Positions 49,917-58,630 of a stretch of 64,000 nucleotides of DNA are shown here, one piece after another. The notes beneath the pieces were generated by a model. The model made no database searches. It was not told the DNA's origin and was given only the letters and a program-made list of their open reading frames with translations. Position numbers and translations under genes: made by a program. The stretch comes from Nocardioides sp. YR527. GTDB taxonomy: Bacteria > Actinomycetota > Actinomycetes > Propionibacteriales > Nocardioidaceae. Every line of letters begins with the position of its first letter. The stretch's first letter is position 1. The stretch covers positions 558,001-622,000 of the forward strand of contig NZ_FNFN01000002.1 in assembly GCF_900101045.1 (NCBI RefSeq). The letters are read 5' to 3'.

Positions 49917-51869
49917 TCACCAGATGCGTACGCGCTCCTCCGGATCGAGCCAGAGTCCGTCGCCCTCCGAGGTGCCGAAAACCTCGTGGAACTCGTCCAG
50001 GTTCCGCGCGATGTTGGCACGGAACTCCGGCGGGCTGTGCGGGTCGATCGTGAGGTACTGCTGCGCCTGCTCCTTGCGTCGCACCGTACGCCACACGTAG
50101 GCCCAGTTGAGGAAGAGCCGCTGCCGGTCGCCGACGCCCGCGGAACCGCCGGTCGCGAGCATGTAGGCGGTGTGCGCGATCGTCAGGCCACCCAGGTCAC
50201 CGATGTTCTCGCCGACGGTCAGCGCGCCGTTGACGAACTCGCCCGGCAGGTCCCGCGGCGACAGCTGGGAGTACTGCTCGATGAGCGCCTTCGTCTTCAC
50301 CTCGAAGGCCGCCTTGTCCTCCGGCGACCACCAGTCCTGCATGTTGCCGTCGCCGTCGAACTGGGCACCCTGGTCGTCGAAGCCGTGCCCGACCTCGTGG
50401 CCGATGACCGCGCCGATGCCGCCGTAGTTCTCCGCCGGGTGGGCGTCCTTGTCGAAGAAGGGCCGCTGCAGGATGCCGGCCGGGAAGCAGATCTCGTTGG
50501 TGCCGGGGTTGTAGTAGGCGTTGACCGTCTGCGGCAGCATGAACCACTCGTCGCGGTCCACCGGTCCGCCGAGCTTGCCGAGCTGCCGGTCGGTCTCGAA
50601 GACCGAGGCGGCCGAGACGTTGCCGATCAGGTCGTCCTTGGAGATGGTCAGCGCCGAGTAGTCGCGCCACTTCGACGGGTAGCCGATCTTCGGCGTGAAC
50701 TTGTCGAGCTTCTCGTAGGCCTTCTCCTTGGTCTCCTCGCCCATCCAGTCGAGCTCGGAGATCGACTTGCGGTAGGCCTCCAGGAGGTTGTGGACGAGCT
50801 CGTCCATCTGGGCCTTCGCCTCGGGCGGGAAGTGGCGCGCGGCGTACTCCTTGCCGACCGCCTCCCCGATCGCACCCTCGACGATCGCGACCCCGCGCTT
50901 CCAGCGTTCGCGCAGCTCAGGGGTGCCGTTGAGGGTGCGGCCGTAGAAGTCGAAGTTGGTCTCGACGAAGTCGTCGGTCAGGTAGGGCGCCGCCCAGCGC
51001 AGCACGTGGAAGTAGAGCCACGACTTCCAGTCGTCGATGTCGACCTCGCCGAGCACGGTCGAGAGGTGGGCGAAGAACGACGGCTGCCGCACGACCACCT
51101 CACCGAGCACCGCCTCGGTGGTCAGCTTCGAGCCGGAGAGGTTGCGGACGTACGCATCCCAGTTGAAGTTGGGGGCCAGCTCGCGCAGCTCGGCGAGGGT
51201 CAGCAGGTTGTAGGTCTTCTGCTTGTCGCGGGTCTCCTCGCGCGCCCAGTGGCCCTCGGCCAGGCGGGTGTCGATCCGGATGATCGTCTCGGCGGCCGCA
51301 CGCGGGTCGGGGTGCTCGGCGAGCTCGTAGAGGCGGGTCAGGTAGTCGGCGTACTTCCCCAGCACCTCGGCGAACTTCTCGTCGAAGTAGTAGTCCTTGT
51401 CGGGGAGGCCGAGACCGCCCTGGAGAAGGTTGAAGATGTAGCGGTCGGAGGCCTTGTCGTCGTTGTCGACGTAGGAGCCGAACAGCCCGTGACCGCCGAT
51501 CCGCTCGACCTCACCCAGGAACGCTGCCAGGTCGTCCGCGTCGCGGAGCCCGTCCACGGCTGCCCTCAGGCCATCGAGCGGACGTACGCCCCGCGCGGCC
51601 ACGCCGGCCTCGTCCATGAAGCTCGCGAAGAGGTCACCGATCTTCTGGGCGTCGCTGCCCGGCTCGCCGCCGGATGCCGCGAGCTCCTCGATGATCGCGC
51701 GCACGTCCTTCTCGGCCTGGTCGGCCAGCATCACGAACGGCCCCCAGCTGGACCGGTCGGAGGGAATCTCGACCTCCCGAAGCCAGGTGCCGTTGACGAA
51801 CCCGAACAGGTCGTCCTGCGGCCGAATGCTGTCGTCCATGCCCGGGCGGGCGTCATCAAGGATCGTCAC
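49917..51869 (-). CDS. M13-family (neprilysin/PepO-like) metallopeptidase
   Basis: A 650-aa zinc oligopeptidase. It opens with the typical IRPQDDLFGFVNGTWL, has a long helical cap domain, and the active site HEVGH at 491-495 with the third ligand Glu554 in ENIGDLGG. No signal peptide is visible, so it is probably cytoplasmic and degrades peptides. GTG 51869 is chosen because a TACGCT -10 box ends 6 nt before it and related proteins begin VTILDDARPGMDD; ATG 51839 is an alternative. The extension to 51977 is intergenic sequence. Confidence 0.92.
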   Translation of the reverse strand: MTILDDARPGMDDSIRPQDDLFGFVNGTWLREVEIPSDRSSWGPFVMLADQAEKDVRAIIEELAASGGEPGSDAQKIGDLFASFMDEAGVAARGVRPLDGLRAAVDGLRDADDLAAFLGEVERIGGHGLFGSYVDNDDKASDRYIFNLLQGGLGLPDKDYYFDEKFAEVLGKYADYLTRLYELAEHPDPRAAAETIIRIDTRLAEGHWAREETRDKQKTYNLLTLAELRELAPNFNWDAYVRNLSGSKLTTEAVLGEVVVRQPSFFAHLSTVLGEVDIDDWKSWLYFHVLRWAAPYLTDDFVETNFDFYGRTLNGTPELRERWKRGVAIVEGAIGEAVGKEYAARHFPPEAKAQMDELVHNLLEAYRKSISELDWMGEETKEKAYEKLDKFTPKIGYPSKWRDYSALTISKDDLIGNVSAASVFETDRQLGKLGGPVDRDEWFMLPQTVNAYYNPGTNEICFPAGILQRPFFDKDAHPAENYGGIGAVIGHEVGHGFDDQGAQFDGDGNMQDWWSPEDKAAFEVKTKALIEQYSQLSPRDLPGEFVNGALTVGENIGDLGGLTIAHTAYMLATGGSAGVGDRQRLFLNWAYVWRTVRRKEQAQQYLTIDPHSPPEFRANIARNLDEFHEVFGTSEGDGLWLDPEERVRIW

Positions 51870-51875
51870 GCCCCC

Positions 51876-51881
51876 AGCGTA
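51876..51881 (-). promoter_or_regulatory. Leaderless -10 element of the M13 peptidase gene
   Basis: TACGCT on the minus strand ends 6 nt before the GTG at 51869. Confidence 0.45.
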
Positions 51882-51904
51882 GATGCGTGGCCCCAAGCCG
51901 GTCT

Positions 51905-51934
51905 GCAACAACCCCGCATATGTGGGGTTGTTGC
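51905..51934 (-). terminator. Perfect hairpin between the DUF559-like and M13 genes
   Basis: GCAACAACCCC and GGGGTTGTTGC are 11-bp perfect arms around an 8-nt loop containing CATATG. The hairpin lies 62 nt past the stop of the upstream minus-strand gene and about 24 nt upstream of the M13 -10 box. Termination is likely; a regulatory role at the M13 promoter is also possible. Confidence 0.5.
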
Positions 51935-51995
51935 GCTGGGTTGGAGAGGATCTGGCGTGAAAGTCCCGCACGTGCACGGTTCTGGCACGGCCGCG

Positions 51996-52925
51996 TCAGG
52001 ACCAGCTGGGGAAGTGGGCACGCCAAGCGTCGGAGAGGATCTCCGGGACGCCGGGCTCGCCGCGGAGACGCAGGACCCGGTGGATCCGTTCGAGTGTGCG
52101 GCCGGGCGACCTGTAGATGTCCTTCCCGACGAAGACCATGATGCGCCACTGGTCGTCGTCGATCGCTTCGCGCCGCTCGAGATCGGCCTCCCACTGCTCG
52201 ACGCGCTCGACGTGCTGGCGGCCGTCGTACTCGAGGATCGTCCTCGAGCGACGGTAGGAGAGGTCGTACTTCCGGCGCTCGACCTCGTCGCCGACCAGCA
52301 GGTTGACCTCGGGTTCAGGGAGCCCGGCGAGGACGATCAGCAGCCGGAGCCGGGTCTCCATCGGCGAGTCCACCCCGTCGCGTACGTAGCCGGCGGCCAT
52401 CCGCGCCAGCGCAGCACCGGAACCGGAGGAGACCGCACAGAACGCCCTCAGCGTCTCCAGGTCGACGAGCCCCTTGCGCACCATATGGTCTCCGACGATC
52501 ACCAGGTCGACCAGGCTCAGCTGGGTGGCCAGCTCGACGAAGACCTGCTGCGGCGCGGAGATGCGGACGCCCGAGATCTCGTTGACCCAGCCTCTCCTGG
52601 TCAGGTGGCAGGCGACCTCCCTGCGACTGCGACGCCGGCGCCGCTCGACAACGGTCACATGCTCGCCCGGAAGTGTCGGGATCGGCAGGCCCAACACCCT
52701 CGCGGCTGTCGCATGACTCGCCCACGCCTTCTCACCGAACGGCATCAGCACGGCCTCGGCGATGAGCAGCGGCGTCACCTCGACCGTCGCCGCAACGTAG
52801 ATGCCGTGCAGCAAACGCTTGTAGGCAGCTGTTCGCAGGTCGCTGATGTTCCCCTGCGCGGCCGCCCACGCGCGCGTGAATGGCCGCTTCGGGTCGAACG
52901 CGACGGAATCCTGATCCTCAGTCAT
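51996..52925 (-). CDS. DUF559/Vsr-like endonuclease-domain protein with AbiEi-like N-terminus
   Basis: A 309-aa protein. The N-terminal ~130 residues resemble the AbiEi-type winged-helix region found in many actinobacterial proteins of this size (RTAAYKRLLHGIYVA and ASHATAARVLGLP). The C-terminal ~110 residues look like a Vsr/DUF559 nuclease-like fold: SPMETRLRLLIVLAGLPEPEVN, YDLSYRRSRTILEYDGRQH with a likely catalytic E-Y-D, and RIMVFVGKDIYRSP. Such genes are frequent and multicopy in Nocardioides-like genomes, and their role is unproven. The gene stands alone and is divergent from the acetyltransferase gene. Confidence 0.7.
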   Translation of the reverse strand: MTEDQDSVAFDPKRPFTRAWAAAQGNISDLRTAAYKRLLHGIYVAATVEVTPLLIAEAVLMPFGEKAWASHATAARVLGLPIPTLPGEHVTVVERRRRRSRREVACHLTRRGWVNEISGVRISAPQQVFVELATQLSLVDLVIVGDHMVRKGLVDLETLRAFCAVSSGSGAALARMAAGYVRDGVDSPMETRLRLLIVLAGLPEPEVNLLVGDEVERRKYDLSYRRSRTILEYDGRQHVERVEQWEADLERREAIDDDQWRIMVFVGKDIYRSPGRTLERIHRVLRLRGEPGVPEILSDAWRAHFPSWS

Positions 52926-53062
52926 TCATCAACCATGTGCGGCTCGCACCGCGGCGTCGCGCCCAAAATTGCAGCCTGTGGATATCCAAGGTTTGAAGCG
53001 AGCCTGGGGACGGTGAACGGCCCGTTCTAGCGGAAACTCAGATGGCCTCAACGCGCGATCTG

Positions 53063-53068
53063 TAGGGT
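53063..53068 (+). promoter_or_regulatory. Leaderless -10 element of the acetyltransferase gene
   Basis: TAGGGT ends 6 nt before the ATG at 53075. Confidence 0.45.
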
Positions 53069-53074
53069 CTGGCA

Positions 53075-53818
53075 ATGCCCGAGTTGCAGCGGCTTCATGC
53101 CGACCATGCGCCGGCGGTCCTCGCCTTCGAGCTGGCGAACCGCGCCTACTTCGCTGCCTCAATCTCCGACCGTGGTGACGACTTCTTCGACCAGTTCACC
53201 GACCGGTACAGCGCCTCGCTGACCGAGCAGGAGGCAGGCATCTGCGCCTTCTACGTGCTCGTCGGCGAGGGCAGCTCGGTACTCGGCAGGTTCAACCTGT
53301 ACGACGTGGAGGACGGCACCGCCAGACTCGGCTACCGGGTCGCGGAACGGATCGCCGGCCGTGGGGTAGCTACCGCGACCGTCCAAGATCTGTGCAGGAT
53401 GGCGACGGCGATGCACGACCTGCGCACACTGCGGGCGGCCACCTCGCACGACAACGCCGCGTCCCAGAAGGTGTTGGTCAAGGCCGGGTTCGTCGAACGT
53501 CGATACAGAATCGCGCATTTGCGGAGTTCTTACGCCGCTCAAGCGCCCAACCCCCGCAACTTCCATACACATGCGTGGAAGTTGCCCGGACCAGAACAGG
53601 ATCAGCCTGGTTTGACGATGCGGTTCATCTCGAAGTGCATGGGGTCGGTCCACTTCCAGTTGCCGCCCCAGGTGAAACCCCAGCGCTCGAAGATGGAGAC
53701 GACGGTGCGGTCCATCTCGCCGACGGTGCCGCGCTGGTTGCCGGCGGTGTTGAGGTCGACGGCGGTGCCGAAAGCGTGGTTGGAGAGCTGGGTGGTGTTG
53801 GCGATGAAGCGGGGGTAG
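53075..53818 (+). CDS. GNAT acetyltransferase with aberrant C-terminal extension
   Basis: The first ~147 residues are a RimJ-like GNAT domain: AGICAFYVLVGEGSSVLGRFNL, the acetyl-CoA loop RVAERIAGRGVAT, and the SHDNAASQKVLVKAGFVE block. A normal RimJ-type protein would end about 20-30 residues later. Here the frame goes on for 100 residues of non-conserved, mostly antisense sequence, through a hairpin (53556) and 217 bp into the convergent M15 peptidase gene. A frameshift or 3' replacement after about 53515 is likely. Whether the protein is functional is unclear. Confidence 0.6.
   Translation: MPELQRLHADHAPAVLAFELANRAYFAASISDRGDDFFDQFTDRYSASLTEQEAGICAFYVLVGEGSSVLGRFNLYDVEDGTARLGYRVAERIAGRGVATATVQDLCRMATAMHDLRTLRAATSHDNAASQKVLVKAGFVERRYRIAHLRSSYAAQAPNPRNFHTHAWKLPGPEQDQPGLTMRFISKCMGSVHFQLPPQVKPQRSKMETTVRSISPTVPRWLPAVLRSTAVPKAWLESWVVLAMKRG
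53556..53585. terminator. Bidirectional-type hairpin between convergent genes
   Basis: GCAACTTCCA and TGGAAGTTGC are perfect 10-bp arms with a 10-nt loop, 17 nt past the stop of the M15 peptidase gene. It also lies just after the conserved part of the GNAT gene, suggesting that this gene originally ended before it. Confidence 0.55.
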
Positions 53819-54816
53819 TAGCAGCCGGCGTACTGCTTCGGGTCGATCGTCTTGGCCAGGCCGCGGTCGACGACCTCCTGCAGCGCGGCGCGCAGCTGCG
53901 GGATCATCACCTTGTTGCAGGTCACCGAGCCGAGGATCGGCACCTGGGCGGTCACGATGTGGGAGCTCACCCAGCTCGAGGCGGGGGTGATGGTGCCGTC
54001 GCCGTTGGCCCGGTAGGTGTAGTTGCCGACGGCTTGGGCGACGGTGCCGACGACGTACGCCTTCTGGGGAGCGTTGGGGTCGAGACCCGCGCGGGCGACG
54101 ACGTCGAGTCGCTGGACCGAGGCGTCCGAGCCGACGACCTTCTGGATCGGCTTGACGACCCGGTTGGGGGCGATGGCGGCGGTGGAGACGATGAGCGCGT
54201 TGCCCTTCTCCATGCCCATCTCCTCGCCCCATTTGTGGTTGACGACGGCTGCGGCCAGACCCGGCGGCTGGGGAGCGTAGGCACCGACGTGGACGGAGGC
54301 CGCGTCCTTCTTGGAGCCGAGCCTGACGAACCCGTCCTTGTCGGCCGGGAGCTCGTCCTGGCGCTCGGGGTCGATCGCCACCTCACCGCCGGCGACGCGC
54401 TGCCAGACCTCGTCGGAGTCGGCGCTCTGGAACGGGGCGAAGTTGCGGTAGGTCGACGGGTCGACGGCGACCACCTTCACCAGCCGTCCCTCGACACTGA
54501 CCTGGGCCATCGAGATCTGCTCGACTCCGGAGACACCGTCGAGTCCACGGATCTTCTTGACGTCGCCGGAGGACAGGGTGTCCTCGGAGAGGATCAACAG
54601 GTCGGTGGAGTGCAGCGTGCCCTCGCGCTTGCCGGGGATGTCGACGGCGTGCGACGGGTCGGCGACGGGACTCTCGTCCTTCGCGGGCCCGCTGGCGCTG
54701 GGGCTGCTGGTCGGCGAGCCCGAGCTGGGCTTCGACGGCTCGCCCGCACAGGCTGCCAGGGTCACCACGAGGACCGCGCCGATCGCCGCGGTCGCTCTCA
54801 ACGAGACCTTTCGCAT
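53602..54816 (-). CDS. M15 (VanY-type) D-Ala-D-Ala carboxypeptidase-like lipoprotein
   Basis: A 404-aa predicted lipoprotein: signal 1-22, lipobox LAAC with Cys23, then a Ser/Pro linker to about residue 50. A central domain (60-250) of unknown type precedes the C-terminal peptidase M15 domain, which shows the zinc motif SNHAFGTAVDLN (S-x-H-x-x-G-x-A-x-D) and DPMHFEM with the second histidine. It probably trims peptidoglycan peptides at the cell surface. GGAGG lies about 7 nt before the ATG. Confidence 0.9.
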   Translation of the reverse strand: MRKVSLRATAAIGAVLVVTLAACAGEPSKPSSGSPTSSPSASGPAKDESPVADPSHAVDIPGKREGTLHSTDLLILSEDTLSSGDVKKIRGLDGVSGVEQISMAQVSVEGRLVKVVAVDPSTYRNFAPFQSADSDEVWQRVAGGEVAIDPERQDELPADKDGFVRLGSKKDAASVHVGAYAPQPPGLAAAVVNHKWGEEMGMEKGNALIVSTAAIAPNRVVKPIQKVVGSDASVQRLDVVARAGLDPNAPQKAYVVGTVAQAVGNYTYRANGDGTITPASSWVSSHIVTAQVPILGSVTCNKVMIPQLRAALQEVVDRGLAKTIDPKQYAGCYYPRFIANTTQLSNHAFGTAVDLNTAGNQRGTVGEMDRTVVSIFERWGFTWGGNWKWTDPMHFEMNRIVKPG

Positions 54817-54876
54817 CCTTTACCTCCCCGCAGGAAGGTTAGGCGAGGGCTGGTGAGCACCCAACTCACGGGTAAC

Positions 54877-55449
54877 TCAGGCAAGGACGCGCGACAACAG
54901 CCAGGCGATGTCGTCGGCGGTCTCGTCAGGCGACTTGGTGGGCTGCATGACGTGGCTGAGCACGACCCGCACGACCGTCTCGATGGCGACATCCGCCTGG
55001 TGGTCGCTCAGCCCGTGGTCGAACCTCTCGATGTGCTCGTGGATGATCTCGGTCGCGTAGCCGAGCAGCCCCTCGCTGTGGCTGGTCAGGTAGGGCAGCA
55101 GCTCGGTGTCGGCGCCGTGGGTCGCCGAGACCACCGCGTGCAGCAGCTTGTTGTCCTGGGCACGGTCGAGGACGGCGTACGTCGCCTGGCGGATCGCCGG
55201 GAGGAAGTCGTCCTCCTGGTCGAAGGCGGCGCTCACGACGGCGAGGAACTGCTCGAGCTCACGCAGGATCAGCGACTTCGCCAGCGCCGGCTTGGCGCCG
55301 ATGTCGTTGTAGACCGTCTGCCGGCTGACACCGCACCGCTCGGCGATGCGCGACATGGTCACGCTCGCCCATCCCGTCTCGGTGGTCATCTCGACGGCAG
55401 CGTCGAGGATCCGCTGACGAGTGGTGGTCTCAGGTCTGCCGCTCCCCAT
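54877..55449 (-). CDS. TetR-family regulator (first of divergent pair)
   Basis: A 190-aa TetR regulator. HTH about 10-56: TRQRILDAAVEMTTETGWASVTMSRIAERCGVSRQTVYNDIGAK. The C-terminal domain has the HADTELLPYLTSHSEGLL and DHQADVAIETVVRVVLSHVM helices seen in regulators next to alkane hydroxylases. An alkB-rubredoxin gene lies 3 kb away, so it may control that gene; the nearer MMPL gene is the other candidate. A TAGACT -10 box ends 8 nt before ATG 55449. Longer upstream starts fall in the promoter. Confidence 0.88.
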   Translation of the reverse strand: MGSGRPETTTRQRILDAAVEMTTETGWASVTMSRIAERCGVSRQTVYNDIGAKPALAKSLILRELEQFLAVVSAAFDQEDDFLPAIRQATYAVLDRAQDNKLLHAVVSATHGADTELLPYLTSHSEGLLGYATEIIHEHIERFDHGLSDHQADVAIETVVRVVLSHVMQPTKSPDETADDIAWLLSRVLA

Positions 55450-55504
55450 GGGCGCCAAGTCTAGTGGCCGCGCGGGACGGCCACGTGAACCAGCCCACAT
55501 TGTT

Positions 55505-55556
55505 TTGCACCCAATACCCCCAGGGTGCAAGAATGCACTCTATGAGTGAAAGTGCA
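55505..55556. promoter_or_regulatory. Nested operator-like repeats between two divergent TetR genes
   Basis: TTGCACCC (55505-55512) and GGGTGCAA (55523-55530) are perfect 8-bp arms with a 10-nt spacer. CACTC and GAGTG flank TAT at 55536-55548, nested in TGCACT (55534) and AGTGCA (55551). All carry a TGCA core, so one TetR-type protein may bind several sites. The block immediately precedes the plus-strand TetR/MMPL operon. Confidence 0.55.
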
Positions 55557-55561
55557 ACGTC

Positions 55562-56125
55562 GTGAAGCGGCTCGAGGGGACCGCCAAGGCGATCCACCGC
55601 GCCGCGCTCGAGCTCACTGAGGAGTTCGGGTACGACGGGTGGACCATGGACCATCTCGCCGACCGCGTCGGCGTCTCGCGACGTACGTTGTTCAACCACG
55701 TCCCGGGCAAGATGGACGCCGTCCTCGGACCCGACCACGACCCGGACCCAACGCTGGTCGCGACGTTCGTGGAGGGCGGGCCGACGGGCGAATTGCGCGC
55801 CGACCTCTGCGCACTGATCCGTACGCTGCTCGAGGCCGACCACATCGACGGCGAGGAGCTCCGGCTCATCCGGCACGTCTTCGTCCGCAACCCGCAGGTG
55901 CACGAGGCGGCACACGGCCGTTTCGAGAAGGCCACCCACCACTTCGCCGAGGTGCTCTCCGCGCGCGAGGGCAACAGCATGTCTCCGGAGCTCGCCGGAG
56001 TCCTCCTCAAGCTCGTGATCGTCGTCTTCGACGCCGCGCTCGACAGCTATCTCGAGAACCCGTCGGACGGCACCGTCGCCGACCACTTCACCCGGATCTT
56101 CGACGACCTCGTCGATCTCTTCTGA
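55562..56125 (+). CDS. TetR-family regulator of the MMPL transporter
   Basis: A 187-aa TetR regulator. HTH about 7-50: AIHRAALELTEEFGYDGWTMDHLADRVGVSRRTLFNHV. It lies 20 bp upstream of the MMPL transporter and is co-oriented, the usual arrangement for a local repressor that releases the pump when it binds a substrate. The GTG start is the first in frame after the operator block. The C-terminal ligand domain is less conserved. Confidence 0.88.
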   Translation: MKRLEGTAKAIHRAALELTEEFGYDGWTMDHLADRVGVSRRTLFNHVPGKMDAVLGPDHDPDPTLVATFVEGGPTGELRADLCALIRTLLEADHIDGEELRLIRHVFVRNPQVHEAAHGRFEKATHHFAEVLSAREGNSMSPELAGVLLKLVIVVFDAALDSYLENPSDGTVADHFTRIFDDLVDLF

Positions 56126-56145
56126 CCTACTAGGGAGAACCCCTC

Positions 56146-58488
56146 ATGGCCAAGCTGCTCTATCGACTCGGAAAGACCGCCTACCGGCGATGGCCGGTGT
56201 TCATCGCCGCCTGGCTGGTCGTGATCATCGGCATCGGCGCAGTGGCGACCACGATGTCCAAGCCCATGTCCACCACCTTCACCATGCCCGGCCTCGAGTC
56301 GGTCGAGGCCGCCGAGGAGCTGCCCGAGATCATGGGCACCGAAGGCGGTTCGGTGCTCGACGCCGCCTCGATCGAGGTGGTCGTAGCCGCTCCCGAGGGC
56401 GAGACCCTCACGACTCCCGAGAACCAGGCAGCCGTGAACGACCTCGTCACGAAGCTCGCCGCGCTCGACGACGTACCCGACCAGATCTCCTACATCTGGA
56501 CCCCCGAGATGGCCGAGGCCGCTGCCCCGGCGACCGCGAAGGCGATGTCGGCCCAGAGCGGCCAGAAGGTGACGACGCAGCAGGCGCTGCAGATGCTGCT
56601 CGGTCAGCTCCAGGCCCAGCCGACGCTTTCCGAGGACGGCCGGATCGGGCTCATCTCGACCGAGTTCGAGGACCTCGAGGCGACCGACGTGACTCCTGAG
56701 ATGCAGAAGGAGGTCACCGACGTCATCGAGGACGCCGCCGACGCCTCCGGCCTGCAGATCGAGGTGCGCGGCCAGGGAATGCAGGTCATGGAGATCGGCA
56801 GCGCCAGCTCGGAGCTGTTCGGCATCATCATCGCCTTGTTCATCCTGCTGATCACCTTCGGCTCGTTCGTGGCCGCCGGCCTCCCGATCATCACCGCCGG
56901 CGTCGGCGTCGGCATCGGCACGATGGGCATCACCGCCCTGACCGCATTCACAGACGTCTCCTCGACCACGCCGATGCTCGCCACGATGATCGGTCTGGCG
57001 GTCGGGATCGACTACGCACTGTTCATCCTCTCGCGCTACCGCAGCGAGCTCGACCACACCGACGACCGCGAGGAAGCGATCGGCATCGCGGTCGGCACCG
57101 CCGGCTCCGCGGTCGTCTTCGCCGGCCTGACCGTCGTCATCGCTCTCGCCGCGCTCAGCGTCGTCGGCATCCCGTTCCTGACCGCGATGGGCCTCGGCGC
57201 CGCCGTCACCGTCGTGGTCGCGGTCCTGGTCGCGCTCACCCTGCTGCCCGCGATCCTCGGCCTGTTCAAGTCGAAGGCCTTCGGCCTGAACGTACGCCGC
57301 TACAACCCGAAGCGTGAGGCCGACGGCCACATCCTCAACAACGGCGTACGTTGGGCCCGGTTCATCGGCAAGGCGCCGATCCTGTGGGTGCTGATCGCCG
57401 TCATCGGCCTCGGCTCGCTGGCCATCCCGTTCAAGGACCTGCACCTGGGCATGCCGGGCGACGGCACCGCTCCGGAGGACAGCTCGCGCCGCCAGGCGGT
57501 CGAGCTGGTGGAGGAGGGCTTCGGCCCGGGCCGCCTCGACCCGATGATGCTCGTGGTCGACGCCCGCGACATGTCCGGCGACACCGCCGCCAAGCAGAAG
57601 GCGTACGCCGAGGTCGCCGACTGGGCGGCCTCGCTGGACGGCGTCGCCAAGGTGGTCCCGCCCTCGGGCAACGACAACGGCGCGGTCATCCTGATCGAGC
57701 CGGAGACCGCCCCGGAGGACGAGGCGACCGAGGACCTGCTCGCCGAGCTGCGTGACGGCGAGGGCGCGATCGAGGAAGCAACCGGCACCGACCTCGCGGT
57801 CACCGGCACCTCGGCGATCATGTCGGACATCTCCGAGAAGCTCAACGACGCGCTGCTGCCCTACCTCGCGATCGTGATCGGCCTGGCGTTCATCCTGCTG
57901 ATGCTCGTCTTCCGCTCGATCCTGGTGCCGCTGACCGCGACGCTCGGCTTCCTGCTCTCGGTCCTGGCCACCCTCGGAGCCACGGTCGCGATCTTCCAGG
58001 AGGGCGCCTTCGGCATCTTCGAGGGCCAGCCGATCGTCAGCTTCATCCCGATCTTCCTGATCGGGCTGGTCTTCGGGCTGGCGATGGACTATCAGGTCTT
58101 CCTGGTGACCCGGATCCGCGAGGCCCACGTCCACGGCGCCTCCTACCGCGAGGCCGTGGTCGACGGGTTCCGCAACTCGGCACGCGTCGTCACCGCCGCG
58201 GCGCTGATCATGACCGCGGTCTTCTCCGGCTTCATCCTGATGGACGACCCGATCATCAAGTCGATGGGCTTCGCGCTCTCGGCTGCGGTCATCTTCGACG
58301 CCTTCGTGGTCCGGATGCTCCTCATCCCGACCCTGATGTACCTGATGAAGGAGAAGGCCTGGTGGCTGCCGAAGTGGCTCGACCGGATCCTCCCCAACGT
58401 CGACGTCGAGGGCGAGAGCCTGGAGCGGCACTACCTCGCCGATCGCTACGCCGACGATCAGCGTGAACCGGAGCTCTCCAAGAGCTGA
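56146..58488 (+). CDS. MMPL/RND-family transporter
   Basis: A 780-aa membrane transporter with the two-fold MMPL layout: TM1 (about 16-36), a periplasmic-type domain, TM2-6 (about 222-375), TM7, a second extracellular domain, and TM8-12 (about 573-760). The GxxxDY motifs are LAVGIDYALFILSRYRSE in the first half and FGLAMDYQVFLVTRIRE in the second; the aspartates relay protons. MMPL proteins export lipids, siderophores or drugs. A GGGAGAA site lies 8-9 nt before the ATG. It is co-transcribed with the TetR gene. Confidence 0.93.
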   Translation: MAKLLYRLGKTAYRRWPVFIAAWLVVIIGIGAVATTMSKPMSTTFTMPGLESVEAAEELPEIMGTEGGSVLDAASIEVVVAAPEGETLTTPENQAAVNDLVTKLAALDDVPDQISYIWTPEMAEAAAPATAKAMSAQSGQKVTTQQALQMLLGQLQAQPTLSEDGRIGLISTEFEDLEATDVTPEMQKEVTDVIEDAADASGLQIEVRGQGMQVMEIGSASSELFGIIIALFILLITFGSFVAAGLPIITAGVGVGIGTMGITALTAFTDVSSTTPMLATMIGLAVGIDYALFILSRYRSELDHTDDREEAIGIAVGTAGSAVVFAGLTVVIALAALSVVGIPFLTAMGLGAAVTVVVAVLVALTLLPAILGLFKSKAFGLNVRRYNPKREADGHILNNGVRWARFIGKAPILWVLIAVIGLGSLAIPFKDLHLGMPGDGTAPEDSSRRQAVELVEEGFGPGRLDPMMLVVDARDMSGDTAAKQKAYAEVADWAASLDGVAKVVPPSGNDNGAVILIEPETAPEDEATEDLLAELRDGEGAIEEATGTDLAVTGTSAIMSDISEKLNDALLPYLAIVIGLAFILLMLVFRSILVPLTATLGFLLSVLATLGATVAIFQEGAFGIFEGQPIVSFIPIFLIGLVFGLAMDYQVFLVTRIREAHVHGASYREAVVDGFRNSARVVTAAALIMTAVFSGFILMDDPIIKSMGFALSAAVIFDAFVVRMLLIPTLMYLMKEKAWWLPKWLDRILPNVDVEGESLERHYLADRYADDQREPELSKS

Positions 58489-58500
58489 CGACCCACCCGC

Positions 58501-58630
58501 TGGTCGAGGGCCACTTCGTTCAGACCCTCGCGCCAGCGAGCGTGTCGAGACCAACACAGTCCTATCGAGCGCAGAGGGGACCGTGTTGGTCTCGACACGC
58601 CTCCGCCTAGCGGCTCCGGCGGCTCGACCA
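58501..58630. repeat. REP-like interspersed repeat, copy B
   Basis: This is the second copy of the element at 43674-43789, again bounded by TGGTCGAG and CTCGACCA. The left part differs (extra bases after GGTCGAGG), and the right half is nearly identical. It lies between the convergent ends of the MMPL and alkB genes and supplies the last seven codons and the stop of alkB. Confidence 0.75.

Noticed and set aside
49914..53030. A 1038-codon open frame on the plus strand
   Set aside because: Antisense to the M13 and DUF559-like genes, with no domain content.
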